From assembly GCF_017921815.1 (NCBI RefSeq), contig NZ_JAGEMM010000001.1, positions 744,001 through 808,000 on the forward strand: 64,000 nt of DNA, read 5' to 3'. The stretch comes from Microvirga antarctica (GTDB lineage Bacteria > Pseudomonadota > Alphaproteobacteria > Rhizobiales > Beijerinckiaceae). Both the position numbers and the translations under genes were made by a program. Under the pieces are notes generated by a model that was not told the origin of the DNA, did no database searches, and was given only the letters and a program-made list of their open reading frames with translations. This document shows, one piece after another, positions 48,065-57,434 of this stretch (within the stretch, counting starts at the first letter, position 1; the number at the start of each line of letters is the position of its first letter).

Positions 48065-51028
48065 TCAGAAGTTCCAGGTGAGCCCGCCCTTGACGGCGTT
48101 CTGCTGGGCGCCGTCCGCAAGCTGTCCGATATAGGACAGGTTCAGCTTCACCGCGTCGGTGACCTGCAGCGTCGCCCCCACATCGAGAAGGGCCGAATTG
48201 GTGGCGAGCGGAACGCCCGTGACGGAGAGGGGTGATCCGGCAATGCCGGCAAAGCCCATCCGTGCTGCCGGGGTGACGTCCCCGAACGCGTGCTGCCAGC
48301 CGATCGAGGCATGCGGCACGAGCACCATGCCGTTGCCCAGCACCATTTCAGTCGCAAGCCGCAGGCCGAGGGTGGTGTAGCCCACATCGGGGGACGCACC
48401 GCCGCCGGTGAGGCCGATCGAGGCGGCGCTCTCGGTAAAGCTGCGGCTGTCGAGATGCGCCCAGGCAAGTCCCGCGAACGGCTCGAGGGCGACCTTGCCG
48501 AGGGCGATCCCGTAGCCCACTTCGCCGAACATCTGGAACAGGCCGGCATTGTACTGCGCGTGCGCGCTGTCGCTCACGCCGGGGAACACCACGACGCGCG
48601 AGGTATCCACCTGCGAGAGGGTGTAGCTCATGCCGCCGCGCACCTTGAAGGCGCCGAAGCTGCTGCCCGCATAGGCGGCCACGAGGCCGCTATCGGCCTG
48701 TGCCGAACTGGCGAGGGCGCCGATGGACGTGGTCGACTGGGAGTAGCCCAGCGCTCCACCCAGATAGGTGTCGGCACCAATGCGCTTGTCGAAACCGCCC
48801 ACGACGCCGCCAAGTGTCGTCGAGACGCTGGACGCGTTGCCGTTGCGATCGAGATTGCCCCAACTGCCATAGCCCTGGGCCCAGACGGCCAGACCTGCCG
48901 TTCGGTCATAGGCCAGGGGTGCCTTTGAGGCACTGGCGAAGGTGCCGCCGGCGCTCTTCGGCGCAGCCCTCGGATCAGCACGGTAGGACAGCATGTCGCC
49001 GCTGTAGCCCAAAGCCGATTCGGCCCCTTGCGTGCCGTCATAGGAGAGCTGGCGCAGGCGGCTGAGCAGGAGCTCCCGGGTGAACACGCCGTCATTGACC
49101 AGCACGGATTGTTCGCTGGCATGGATCTCGCCGGAAAGAGAGCCCAGCGCAGCCGGGAGTTGCGACGCGCTCAGGCCATAGAGGCGGCCCAGCGCCGAGG
49201 CGGTGGCATTGCCGGTATCCGCGAGGGTGCCGGCGTTGAAGGCGCGGTCGACCGCGCCGCCCGTCGACGCCTGGTTGAAGGTCAGGCCGCTTTGCTGGGC
49301 CATCTGCGAGGTCAGGTTCAGCGCCACGCGGGTGTCCGAATAGGCCAACGACGCGCTGACGAAGCTGGGCAGGCCTGACGTGATGAGCGTGGTGAAGGTG
49401 CCGGTCATCCCGCCGGTGGCGAGCAGCAACGGATAGGTGTTCGACAGGGTCGAGGTCTGGAACGGAACGGAGAGCGTGCCGGCAAGCCGCGCAATACCCG
49501 TCACGCCGAGCGCATCGTTGCCGTCATCGCCTACCCTCAGGGAGAGCGTGCCGGCCGAGGTCTGGGCGTAGATGCCGCTGAGGAGATGCGTGATGGGGAT
49601 GCCGGTGCCGGTGACCCCGATCCAACCGCTGTTCTCGAACCGCTTCTCAGGGCCGGCGGTCGCGGCGATCCGGCCGTCGATGATGCCGGTATTGACGATC
49701 ACGCTGCCGAAGCTGTCCGGCCCGGTGCGCAACGCATCGGCGACGGCGGGAGCCTGCAGGGTGCCGGAGTTCAGCAAGGTGCCATAGAGGCCGTGCATCT
49801 CGACCGCGGCGCCGACGCCGCCCGTGGCGACGACCGTGCCGGAATTGGTCAAGACCCCATAGGTTTCGCCCCGAATGCCGATGCCGCCCCTGCCGCTGAC
49901 CCGGACAGTGCCGCTATTGACGATGTCGTCGCCCTTGCGGCCGGAGAGAGCGGCCGCATTGGAGGCCGATGACGTCAGGGCGCCAGTGTTGCTGATCGGG
50001 TTGTAGATGCCCGGGATGGTCGCGACGTAGCCGTTGGGCGTCGTGGAGCCGGGCAGCAGATAGATGCCCACCACCTTGTCGCCATAGGCGGAGTTGGACG
50101 ATACCAGCGTGGCGCCGGGAATGTTGATTTCGTACCAGGTCGGGATGCCCAGCGCATTCACGTGCAGGACGCCCGCATGCACCACGCCGTCGGCCGTCAC
50201 CCAATCGGCCACCATGTTGTATTCGCCGGAACGGCCGGCCCCGGTGATGCCTTCCAGATGGGTGATGATCGCGGCGGGATGGTCGTAGGTGGACCATTGC
50301 TTGGTAATCTTGTTGTAGAGGTAACCATGCTCGAAGCCGATGCCGCCACCGGGCCCCACATTGGCATAACCGCCCGCGATCATGTCGCCATACACGCCAT
50401 AAGCCGTCGTGCTGACGGCGCCGGGCTTGTTGTTGGTCACATAGGTGCCGGTGGAGATGGTGTAGATCGCCGCATTGCCGGTCGCGAGACGGGTATCGTA
50501 ATTGCCCACCACCGTATCGCCGAACGTGCTGTGGGCGATGGTGAAAAGGGTCGGGTTGCCGGGCGCGCTCGGATAGGCCAGCGGAGTGATCTGCCGGCCA
50601 GGCGCCGCGGCCCCGTCATAGAGATAGCTGAGATCGTAGGGTGACGACGCCGTGGTCAGGTAACTGCCCACAGTCCGCAGGACGCCATTCGGGTTGCCGA
50701 AGCTCGGTCCGTAGGGCGATGAACCGATCGCGTCGGGGAAGTTCACCCCGTTGGCCGTGGCAACCGGCATGGCCGACCACTGGCCGGAAGTCATGTTGTA
50801 GAGCAGCCCGCCCGTCGCCGTGGTCCCCGGCACCACATAATTGCCGACGATGTTAGTGCCGCGGATGCCGGTCAGGAATGTCCCGGTCGTGCCGAAGTTC
50901 AGCGTTGTATAGGGCGTTGGGGCCTGCGCCTGCGCGGCGGAGCCGAGGGCGCAGAATGCAGAGCCGACGATGGCAAAACGGGCACAAGACGACAGCAGGC
51001 GTCTACGAATTATAGCGTTGTTCTTCAA
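48065..51028 (-). CDS. Autotransporter outer membrane beta-barrel protein
   Basis: The protein of about 987 residues has a signal peptide (RLLSSCARFAIVGSAFCALG, cleavage near AQAQ), an N-terminal passenger of repeated WD/kelch-like strands (GTFLTGIRGTNIVGNYVVPG), a beta-helix part (NSGTVRVSGRGGIGIRGETYGVLTNSG split over turns) and a C-terminal 12-strand autotransporter barrel ending in the required aromatic (GGLTWNF). The passenger is displayed or released at the surface; its ligand is unknown. The start is uncertain: TTG 51028 after AGGGTGGGG gives a normal signal peptide; the open frame reaches ATG 51163 and would add 45 unlikely residues. Confidence 0.8.
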   Translation of the reverse strand: MKNNAIIRRRLLSSCARFAIVGSAFCALGSAAQAQAPTPYTTLNFGTTGTFLTGIRGTNIVGNYVVPGTTATGGLLYNMTSGQWSAMPVATANGVNFPDAIGSSPYGPSFGNPNGVLRTVGSYLTTASSPYDLSYLYDGAAAPGRQITPLAYPSAPGNPTLFTIAHSTFGDTVVGNYDTRLATGNAAIYTISTGTYVTNNKPGAVSTTAYGVYGDMIAGGYANVGPGGGIGFEHGYLYNKITKQWSTYDHPAAIITHLEGITGAGRSGEYNMVADWVTADGVVHAGVLHVNALGIPTWYEINIPGATLVSSNSAYGDKVVGIYLLPGSTTPNGYVATIPGIYNPISNTGALTSSASNAAALSGRKGDDIVNSGTVRVSGRGGIGIRGETYGVLTNSGTVVATGGVGAAVEMHGLYGTLLNSGTLQAPAVADALRTGPDSFGSVIVNTGIIDGRIAATAGPEKRFENSGWIGVTGTGIPITHLLSGIYAQTSAGTLSLRVGDDGNDALGVTGIARLAGTLSVPFQTSTLSNTYPLLLATGGMTGTFTTLITSGLPSFVSASLAYSDTRVALNLTSQMAQQSGLTFNQASTGGAVDRAFNAGTLADTGNATASALGRLYGLSASQLPAALGSLSGEIHASEQSVLVNDGVFTRELLLSRLRQLSYDGTQGAESALGYSGDMLSYRADPRAAPKSAGGTFASASKAPLAYDRTAGLAVWAQGYGSWGNLDRNGNASSVSTTLGGVVGGFDKRIGADTYLGGALGYSQSTTSIGALASSAQADSGLVAAYAGSSFGAFKVRGGMSYTLSQVDTSRVVVFPGVSDSAHAQYNAGLFQMFGEVGYGIALGKVALEPFAGLAWAHLDSRSFTESAASIGLTGGGASPDVGYTTLGLRLATEMVLGNGMVLVPHASIGWQHAFGDVTPAARMGFAGIAGSPLSVTGVPLATNSALLDVGATLQVTDAVKLNLSYIGQLADGAQQNAVKGGLTWNF

Positions 51029-51397
51029 CAGACCAGCCCCACCCTGAAATGCAATGCCGAAATGACTAGCAGAGCCAGAGTTGGAAGCTAGTCGGATCGC
51101 GACAATTTGCGCCAGGTGACGCTGAGGAACCAAAAACGAATGGCCGCGTGATCTTTTGAACACAGTGGCACCGTCGCACAGCGCCGGCCGTCCGTTACGT
51201 CATTTACGCCGAGGTCTTCCGGCCGCCGTGCAGTCATCATCGGCAACCGTCTTGCGCAGCAACACTTTCCACATGGTCAGCCGCGTGAACCCACCCGTGA
51301 GCGAGTCACTTCCGTCTTTCGAGACGGTTGCTCACAGCCGGTGAGGCCTGGGCCGGAGCCATTCCCGCTCCCGCCGTCTCACTGCCGTTGCGAGGCG

Positions 51398-51817
51398 CTA
51401 ATCGTCCCGGTGGACTCGCTCGTTGCGCTCGTGCCGTTCCTGGGCTTCCAGCGACAGGGTGGCGATCGGGCGGGCTTCGAGGCGCTTGAGGGAGATCGGC
51501 TCGCCGGTCTCCTCACAATAACCGTAGCTGCCGTCGTTGATCCGGGAGATGGCCGAATCGATCTTGGAGATCAGTTTGCGCTGGCGATCCCGGGCGCGTA
51601 ATTCGATGGCGCGGTCGGTTTCGGAGGAGGCGCGGTCGGCGATATCGGGGTGATTCTCATTCTCGCTCTGGAGGGTCGCCAGGGTATCCTGCGCCTCCTT
51701 CAGGATGTCGCTCTTCCATCGGAGGAGCTTGCGCCTGAAATATTCTCGCTGCCGCTCGTTCATGAACGGCTCGTCTTCGGTCGGTCGATAACCCTCGGCG
51801 ATTACAATATTGGTCAT
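51398..51817 (-). CDS. dksA: DksA RNA polymerase-binding transcription factor
   Basis: The 139-residue protein matches alphaproteobacterial DksA: coiled-coil EREYFRRKLL-like region (NERQREYFRRKLLRWKSDIL), DRASSETDRAIELRARDRQR, and a zinc-finger remnant YGYCEETGEPISLKRLEARP with one Cys where classical DksA has four. DksA acts with ppGpp in the stringent response. ATG 51817 (MTNIVIAEGYRP) is the family start; 15 upstream codons are open but not conserved. Confidence 0.92.
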   Translation of the reverse strand: MTNIVIAEGYRPTEDEPFMNERQREYFRRKLLRWKSDILKEAQDTLATLQSENENHPDIADRASSETDRAIELRARDRQRKLISKIDSAISRINDGSYGYCEETGEPISLKRLEARPIATLSLEAQERHERNERVHRDD

Positions 51818-51991
51818 GTGTGGCCGCTGAATCCCGATGAACTGTGGGGCCCCTATATACATTCGCAGGTTCCCCTACAACGGACTTGAACGTCACCGAT
51901 TTGTCTAATGGCGGACGCTTGTTCCCTTGAGGGGGCCGCCGAAATCCCGCAATTCCTGACGGCAGAACTATTTGACGCACCCGCAGGTGGC

Positions 51992-53020
51992 TCACGGCAG
52001 CGACTTGAGGGCCCGCGCGACGTCATCCTCGATCGCCCTGGCGATGGGCTGGCGATAATGGCTCATGTCGAAAAACAGGCTGGCGTCGCGATTCTCGGGA
52101 CGATCGACCCGCCAATCCACGATGGCGGACCGCCCATGACGTTGCGCCGCAGCGGTGATCGCCGCCTTGCAGGCCTTTTCACGGAAGAAGGGCTCGGTCC
52201 CTTCAGGCGGCTGCAGATTGGTGTAGGCGGCCGGGAACACGATTACGAGAGCAAGCTCCGCAGGAAGCGTCTCGGCGAGCTGCCGCAGCCGGTCGGCGGC
52301 GGGAAAAGACCGCTGCCCTGCCCTTGGGTCGGTCGCAAAGCGCTTCTCGCCGGCATGGGGCATCTGCGTGAGGCGCTGGCGCAGGACGGGGTCACGGTCG
52401 TAGCCAAGGCCGATATAGTTCGGCTCGTAATCCCAGTAGCCGTCCGGGCGGGCGCGCTCGGGATCGCGGCCGGCCACGTAGGCCAAACGGCGCGGGGCCT
52501 CCTCCAGGATGTCGTAGCGCAGGAGTCCACGGGCATAGGTGAGCGGGTTCTGGGCGAACAGCCAGAACGGGAACGGCTTTTCATTGGTGAGCGCTGAATC
52601 CGCATTGCACCAGGTGTCGTCGACGCTGATCACCAGGGCTTTTGCCGGACGCTCCCGGTGGCGCAAGAACCAGTCGATCAGGGTCAGGTGCTCCTTCGGT
52701 CCGGAAGCCGGCACCGCAAGCTGCACGAAATCGAGGCCGGTCGTCGCCTTCAGCCGGTCCGGGGACAACAGCTGGATATGGGAGTTTCCGACAATCGCCG
52801 CGTCGAAGGCCTGGTCCCTGCCCCGGCTCGCCGCGGCCGTGCGCGGCCCCTGCGGGCGCACGCCGGCCTTCTGCAGCAAGACCGATCGGCCCGTGTCGTA
52901 GGGGTCGATCATGTAAGCGGCTGACACGATGAGGCCCAGAACCATCGCGGCCACGATCAGCAGCGTGCCGGTGAAGGCCCGCCAGGATCTCGCCTCAGAA
53001 CTGGAAATAGATGAATTCAT
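51992..53020 (-). CDS. Membrane-anchored SGNH/DltD-like partner of MBOAT protein
   Basis: The 342-residue protein has one N-terminal membrane segment (TGTLLIVAAMVLGLIVSAAY) and a periplasmic part with SGNH-like signs: AAIVGNSHIQLLSPDRL (GNSH at the nucleophile position) and a late DMSHYRQPIA. AlgJ- and DltD-type proteins with this design work beside MBOAT acyltransferases to finish O-acylation of envelope polymers. It overlaps the MBOAT gene end by 26 bases, so they are one operon. The start is ATG 53020 or ATG 53032. Confidence 0.7.
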   Translation of the reverse strand: MNSSISSSEARSWRAFTGTLLIVAAMVLGLIVSAAYMIDPYDTGRSVLLQKAGVRPQGPRTAAASRGRDQAFDAAIVGNSHIQLLSPDRLKATTGLDFVQLAVPASGPKEHLTLIDWFLRHRERPAKALVISVDDTWCNADSALTNEKPFPFWLFAQNPLTYARGLLRYDILEEAPRRLAYVAGRDPERARPDGYWDYEPNYIGLGYDRDPVLRQRLTQMPHAGEKRFATDPRAGQRSFPAADRLRQLAETLPAELALVIVFPAAYTNLQPPEGTEPFFREKACKAAITAAAQRHGRSAIVDWRVDRPENRDASLFFDMSHYRQPIARAIEDDVARALKSLP

Positions 53021-54368
53021 AGTTCGCATCATCGCCGATTTTAAACAGCACGATCACGAAGAGCACCGCGAAGGCGATCGCGATCCAGCGCCGTGGCGGG
53101 AGCTTGTGCACGAAGGTCCAGGCGGTCGGCCCGATGACCGCAATCGCCATGGCGAGCGCGATCGCCCGCCACTTGAAGGCGACGCCCTGGGGGCCGAGAC
53201 CCACAAGGCCTTCATAGACGCGCAGGGCCGCCTCGAAGCTCGTCGCCCGGAACAGCACCCAGGTCAGCATCACGAAGATGAAAGTCAGTGCCCAGCCGAG
53301 CGCGTTTGGCATCGTTCGGCCGGATTTGCGCCAGAGCAGGCCCGCTCCCAGGGCAGCCCCATGGGCCGCACCCCACGCCACGAATGTCAGGCCCGCCCCG
53401 TGCCACAATCCGCCCAAAGTCATGGTGGCGAACAGGGCGCCGATCTGGAGAGCCAGCCCTTTCCGGTTTCCGCCCATGGCGATGTAGAGATAATCCCGCA
53501 GGAACCGCGACAGGGTCATGTGCCAGCGCCGCCAGAAATCCTGCAGGGAGACGGAGCGGTACGGCGTGTCGAAATTCTGCGGCAGCACGATGCCGAACAG
53601 CAGGGCAAGGCCCAGCGCCATGTCGGTATAGCCGGAGAAGTCGAAATACATCTGAAATGTGAAGCCCAGCGTCGCTTGCCAGGCCTCGCCCATGGCAATG
53701 GCCTTGCCGGCCTCGGCCGCCTGGAAGACCGGATTGACGTATTCCGCGAGTTGGTCGCCCAGGAACACCTTCTTGGCGAGGCCGCAGACCAGAAGCATGA
53801 TCCCGCGGGCGACGCGCTCGGCCGCGTCCGGACGCAGGTAGGGCCGCTCCTCGAACTGGTGCATGATCTCGCTCCAGCGCACCAAGGGGCCGGCGAGAAC
53901 CTGCGGAAAGAACGCGATGTAGAGCGAGTAGCGCACGAGGTCGTAGCGCGGCGCCTTCCCGGCCTTCAGGTCGGTCAGGTACATGATGTGGTGAAACGTG
54001 AAGAACGAGATCCCCAGCGGCAGCGCGATATCCAGGTGGGGGGCATGGAGGCCGGGAACGAGGCTCGCCAGATCGGCGAAGAAGTTGAAATACTTGAAGA
54101 CCGCAAGAACCAGAAGGTTGGCGGCGATCGCCAGCGGGATGAGCATCCTGCGGCCGGAGCGTATGAAGCTCTGGGCGACGATCCAGTTGACCAGGATGGA
54201 CAGGGCCAACAGCGGAATGAACCGCCAATCCCAATAACCGTAGAACGCGAATGACAGCACCACCAGCAGGGGCAGCCGCCAGGACGGCCGGAACCGCTCG
54301 ACCAGCCAATGAGCGATCAGGGCGATCGGCAGAAATCCGAAGAGGAAAATGAACGAGTTGAAGAGCAT
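52995..54368 (-). CDS. MBOAT family O-acyltransferase (AlgI-like)
   Basis: The 457-residue polytopic protein follows AlgI: MLFNSFIFLFGFLPIALIAH, LPLGISFFTFHHIMYLTD, FPQVLAGPLVRW, MYFDFSGYTDMALGLALLFG, DFWRRWHMTLSRFLRDYLYI and the catalytic His in GGLWHGAGLTFVAWG. MBOAT proteins carry acyl (often acetyl) groups across the inner membrane to extracytoplasmic polysaccharides. No alginate genes are near, so the acceptor is unknown; the downstream SGNH-like protein is its likely partner. Confidence 0.9.
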   Translation of the reverse strand: MLFNSFIFLFGFLPIALIAHWLVERFRPSWRLPLLVVLSFAFYGYWDWRFIPLLALSILVNWIVAQSFIRSGRRMLIPLAIAANLLVLAVFKYFNFFADLASLVPGLHAPHLDIALPLGISFFTFHHIMYLTDLKAGKAPRYDLVRYSLYIAFFPQVLAGPLVRWSEIMHQFEERPYLRPDAAERVARGIMLLVCGLAKKVFLGDQLAEYVNPVFQAAEAGKAIAMGEAWQATLGFTFQMYFDFSGYTDMALGLALLFGIVLPQNFDTPYRSVSLQDFWRRWHMTLSRFLRDYLYIAMGGNRKGLALQIGALFATMTLGGLWHGAGLTFVAWGAAHGAALGAGLLWRKSGRTMPNALGWALTFIFVMLTWVLFRATSFEAALRVYEGLVGLGPQGVAFKWRAIALAMAIAVIGPTAWTFVHKLPPRRWIAIAFAVLFVIVLFKIGDDANYEFIYFQF

Positions 54369-54486
54369 TGCCGCGCGGACTTGGTCAGACGGCGCGCGAG
54401 GATTCCTTCCGCGCCAGAAGGCGCGTTCTTGTGCGGGAATGCGCCGCTGGCGTCAACTTTCGCCAAGGTCAGCCCTGCCCTCTCAG

Positions 54487-54515
54487 AAAAAAGCGCCCCC
54501 GTCGCCGGGGACGCT
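54487..54515 (-). terminator. Rho-independent terminator of the sulfatase gene
   Basis: On the minus strand AGCGTCCCCG and CGGGGGCGCT form the stem (one G-T) with a four-base loop and six T residues, 20 bases after the stop. Confidence 0.88.
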
Positions 54516-54535
54516 CATGATGCTGCAAGAACGCC

Positions 54536-56152
54536 TCAGTTGCCGGCGCGAGACTGAATCGCCTTTTCGATCTGTTGCTTGACGGCCTCGAGGTTGAAGC
54601 TCGCGCCGCGCTGCATCGGCGGGAACTCGATCACGCTCTGGGCTGCCTTCGCCACCTCCTGCTGGACGAAGACGAAGCGCCAGAACTCGTAGACGAACCA
54701 GTTATAGTAGTTGAGCGATCCGGACTTGCCGTCCGAGATCCCGGTCCGCTCAAAGGGGTCGAGGCGCAGGTTGACCAGGATCGGCCAATCCACCTTCTCG
54801 GTTGCGCCGAGCCAGCCGTTCGGCTGGTCGGTGAAGCGGTACTTGTAGTCGTTGATCCGCATGGCGCTGAGCGTCGACTCGGTGAAGTAGAAAATCTCGC
54901 TGCGCTTGGACGGTCCCTTGCCGGTGATCAGGTTGGTTTGGTCGTAGCCGTCGAGATAGACCTTGAAGGTCTGATCGCCGAGCTGCTTTCCGGCCTTGAG
55001 TTCACTGGCGATGGAAGGATTGCCTGCCGCCGCGACGAAGGTGGGAAACCAGTCGAGTCCGGAGAAGATGGAATTCTCCACCTTTCCGGCCGGCACCTTG
55101 CCGGGCCAGCGCAGGATCGCCGGAACCCGGAAACCGCCCTCGAGCGCCGTGCCCTTGGCGCCTGCAAACGGCGTCTGGCCGCCATCCGGCCAGGTGAAAT
55201 TCTCGGCGCCATTATCGGTGGTGAACACGACGATGGTGTTCTCCTCGAGGCCATTGTCCTTGAGGTACTTCATCACCGACCCGACGATGTCGTCGAGCTG
55301 CGCCATGCCGGCTTCCTGGACACTCCAGCCGTTCTCGGAATTCCGCATGCTGTCGTACTTCTCCGACAGGTGGGTGACGATGTGCATGCGGGTCGGGTTG
55401 AGCCAGACGAAGAACGGCTTGTTGTCGGCGCGCGACTTGTCCATGAACTTGACGGTATTGCCCAGGATCTCGTCGTCGACGGTTTCCATGCGCTTCGGGT
55501 CGAGCGCACCCGCATCTTCGATCCGCTGCTTGCCGACCTTGCCCCAGCGCGGCTGCTCGGTGGCGTCATCGGTCGTCGTCGCGAAACTGTGGACCATATT
55601 GCGCGGCCCGACGACGTCCTTCAATGCCTGCGGATAGTTGCGGTGGAAAGGGTCTTCCATGGCGTCGAGATGGTAGAGATAACCGAAGAACTCATCGAAG
55701 CCGTGGACGGTGGGCAGGAAGCGGTTGAGGTCGCCCAGATGGTTCTTGCCGAACTGACCCGTCGCGTAGCCCATCGATTTCAGGGCCGTCGCGATGGTCG
55801 GCGCCTCGGCCGGGATGCCGATCGGGGAACCCGCCTGCCCCACGGTCGTGAGGCCGGTGCGGATGGGCAATTCGCCGGTGATGAAGTTGGCGCGGCCAGC
55901 GGTGCAACTCGCCTCCGCGTAGTAATCGGTGAAGCGCATGCCTTCGGCGGCGAGCCGGTCGAGGTTGGGAGTCCGCCCGGCCATGATGCCCTGGTTGTAG
56001 ACCCCGATATTGCTCCACCCGATGTCGTCGCCCATGATGACGAGAATGTTCGGTTTCGTCGGGGCCGGCGTTTGGGCCATGGCGGGCGCCGCGAAGGCGC
56101 CGCATAGCATCACCGCTCCATAGAGCAGCTTGTCCCAGCATGATCGTTTCAT
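54536..56152 (-). CDS. Exported arylsulfatase
   Basis: The 538-residue enzyme has a signal peptide ending near APAMAQ and the sulfatase metal site NILVIMGDDIGWSNIG. It has the formylglycine motif ASCTAGRANFITG (Cys-x-Ala-x-Arg), a Lys/His pair GQFGKNHLGD and the second metal site FTTDNGAENFTW. It should hydrolyse sulfate esters in the periplasm after a maturation enzyme converts the Cys; no such gene is seen here. ATG 56152 follows GGGAG; the in-frame upstream ATG would spoil the signal peptide. Confidence 0.9.
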   Translation of the reverse strand: MKRSCWDKLLYGAVMLCGAFAAPAMAQTPAPTKPNILVIMGDDIGWSNIGVYNQGIMAGRTPNLDRLAAEGMRFTDYYAEASCTAGRANFITGELPIRTGLTTVGQAGSPIGIPAEAPTIATALKSMGYATGQFGKNHLGDLNRFLPTVHGFDEFFGYLYHLDAMEDPFHRNYPQALKDVVGPRNMVHSFATTTDDATEQPRWGKVGKQRIEDAGALDPKRMETVDDEILGNTVKFMDKSRADNKPFFVWLNPTRMHIVTHLSEKYDSMRNSENGWSVQEAGMAQLDDIVGSVMKYLKDNGLEENTIVVFTTDNGAENFTWPDGGQTPFAGAKGTALEGGFRVPAILRWPGKVPAGKVENSIFSGLDWFPTFVAAAGNPSIASELKAGKQLGDQTFKVYLDGYDQTNLITGKGPSKRSEIFYFTESTLSAMRINDYKYRFTDQPNGWLGATEKVDWPILVNLRLDPFERTGISDGKSGSLNYYNWFVYEFWRFVFVQQEVAKAAQSVIEFPPMQRGASFNLEAVKQQIEKAIQSRAGN

Positions 56153-56447
56153 ATTCGACTCCCTTGACGCCGCTTTCTTTTCGCAACGGCGCCCAGCCAT
56201 TGATCACAAGGCGTTCGGTCTTTCCGTAGAGATACGCACGGCGACTAAGGACAGCGCTCCTCCCGGTGCGGTGACACAGGACGACGCCTCCCGGAAAAAG
56301 GGCGGCGCGAGGCGGCTCCGGAGCCTATCATCATGCGCCAGCTTATGGCCAAGCTAAAACGAGTTACTTTACGGAAATCTTGGAGATCTTCGCGCGATGA
56401 CGCTGATGTCTGATCTGTTCAGCAAGGCGCAAGTCAACCACGCGCGT

Positions 56448-57434
56448 TCAGTCGGCGGCAGCCTCTGCGCGGCTGAGAAGCTCGCCCGCCACGTCGCCGA
56501 TCTTGGGAGTCTCCTCGCGGATGAAGGGCAGCGGCCGGCAGACGGCCAGCGCCGCAAGGCCGAAGCGGGCAGTCATCAGGCCGTTCAGCACCCCCTCGCC
56601 CAGTTTGGCGGAAATCCGGGCCGCAAGACCCAGCCCCAGGACCTGCTGCATCAGGCTGTCGCCGACGGCGACCCCGCCCGTGACGGCGAGATGATTGAAG
56701 GCGGCTTTCGCCAGCCTGAGGAAGCCGAACAGGCCGGGCCGGCCGCCGTAGATGCGCGCCAGGGTCCGCAGCAGGCGAACGGCTGCGAAGACCACGAAGG
56801 CCACGTCGACGATGGCCCGGGGGCTAACGGCGGTGACGAGGGAGACCTGCTTGGCTGCGGCCGCGATGGCGCGCTTGGCCTGCGCATCGAGGGGTGCCAG
56901 CAACTCCCGCTCAGCAATCGCGAGACGATCGTCAGCGTCGATAATCTCGTCCATCAGGCCCATCAGGCGGGCGCTGCCGGGCACGGCGCTGGCGCGGGAG
57001 CCGTAGAGGCTCAGAAGATCGGACACGATCCCCTTGGCGCCCTTGTGGTCCTTGACGGCCAGGACATCGATGGCCGCATCACGCAGTTTCTCGATTTTCT
57101 GTTCCCGCCAGATTCCAGCGAATTCCCGGCCGACGACCGCGACGAATGCCAGGGCGGCAACGACCGCCAGCACGAGCGCCACCCAGCCCAACCAGGGCGC
57201 GACGGCATACAGGTCCACGACGAGGGACTGGATCCCCAGCCCCATGGCGAGCACGAGAAGGCCCGAGAGCGCCGAGAGAAAAATGCTCACGAGGGGCGCG
57301 CGGCGTTTGCGCCCCATGGGCACGACCACGCCGTCGGCGGCCTCGATGGCCTCGAGCGGTTCGTCGGTCATAACGATGGCGCCGCTCTCCACTTCCGGAG
57401 CGTCGAGACGAAAGGCGCGTGGCTGGCGTGTCAT
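56448..57434 (-). CDS. YcjF/TIGR01620 family membrane protein
   Basis: The 328-residue protein has two membrane helices (PLVSIFLSALSGLLVLAMGL; PWLGWVALVLAVVAALAFVA) and a cytoplasmic DUF697 region (AKQVSLVTAVSPRAIVDVAF, AVRLLRTLARIYGGRPGLFG). YcjF proteins pair with the YcjX GTPase; the cell role is unclear, with links to stress and envelope. It follows ycjX with a four-base overlap. Confidence 0.85.
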   Translation of the reverse strand: MTRQPRAFRLDAPEVESGAIVMTDEPLEAIEAADGVVVPMGRKRRAPLVSIFLSALSGLLVLAMGLGIQSLVVDLYAVAPWLGWVALVLAVVAALAFVAVVGREFAGIWREQKIEKLRDAAIDVLAVKDHKGAKGIVSDLLSLYGSRASAVPGSARLMGLMDEIIDADDRLAIAERELLAPLDAQAKRAIAAAAKQVSLVTAVSPRAIVDVAFVVFAAVRLLRTLARIYGGRPGLFGFLRLAKAAFNHLAVTGGVAVGDSLMQQVLGLGLAARISAKLGEGVLNGLMTARFGLAALAVCRPLPFIREETPKIGDVAGELLSRAEAAAD

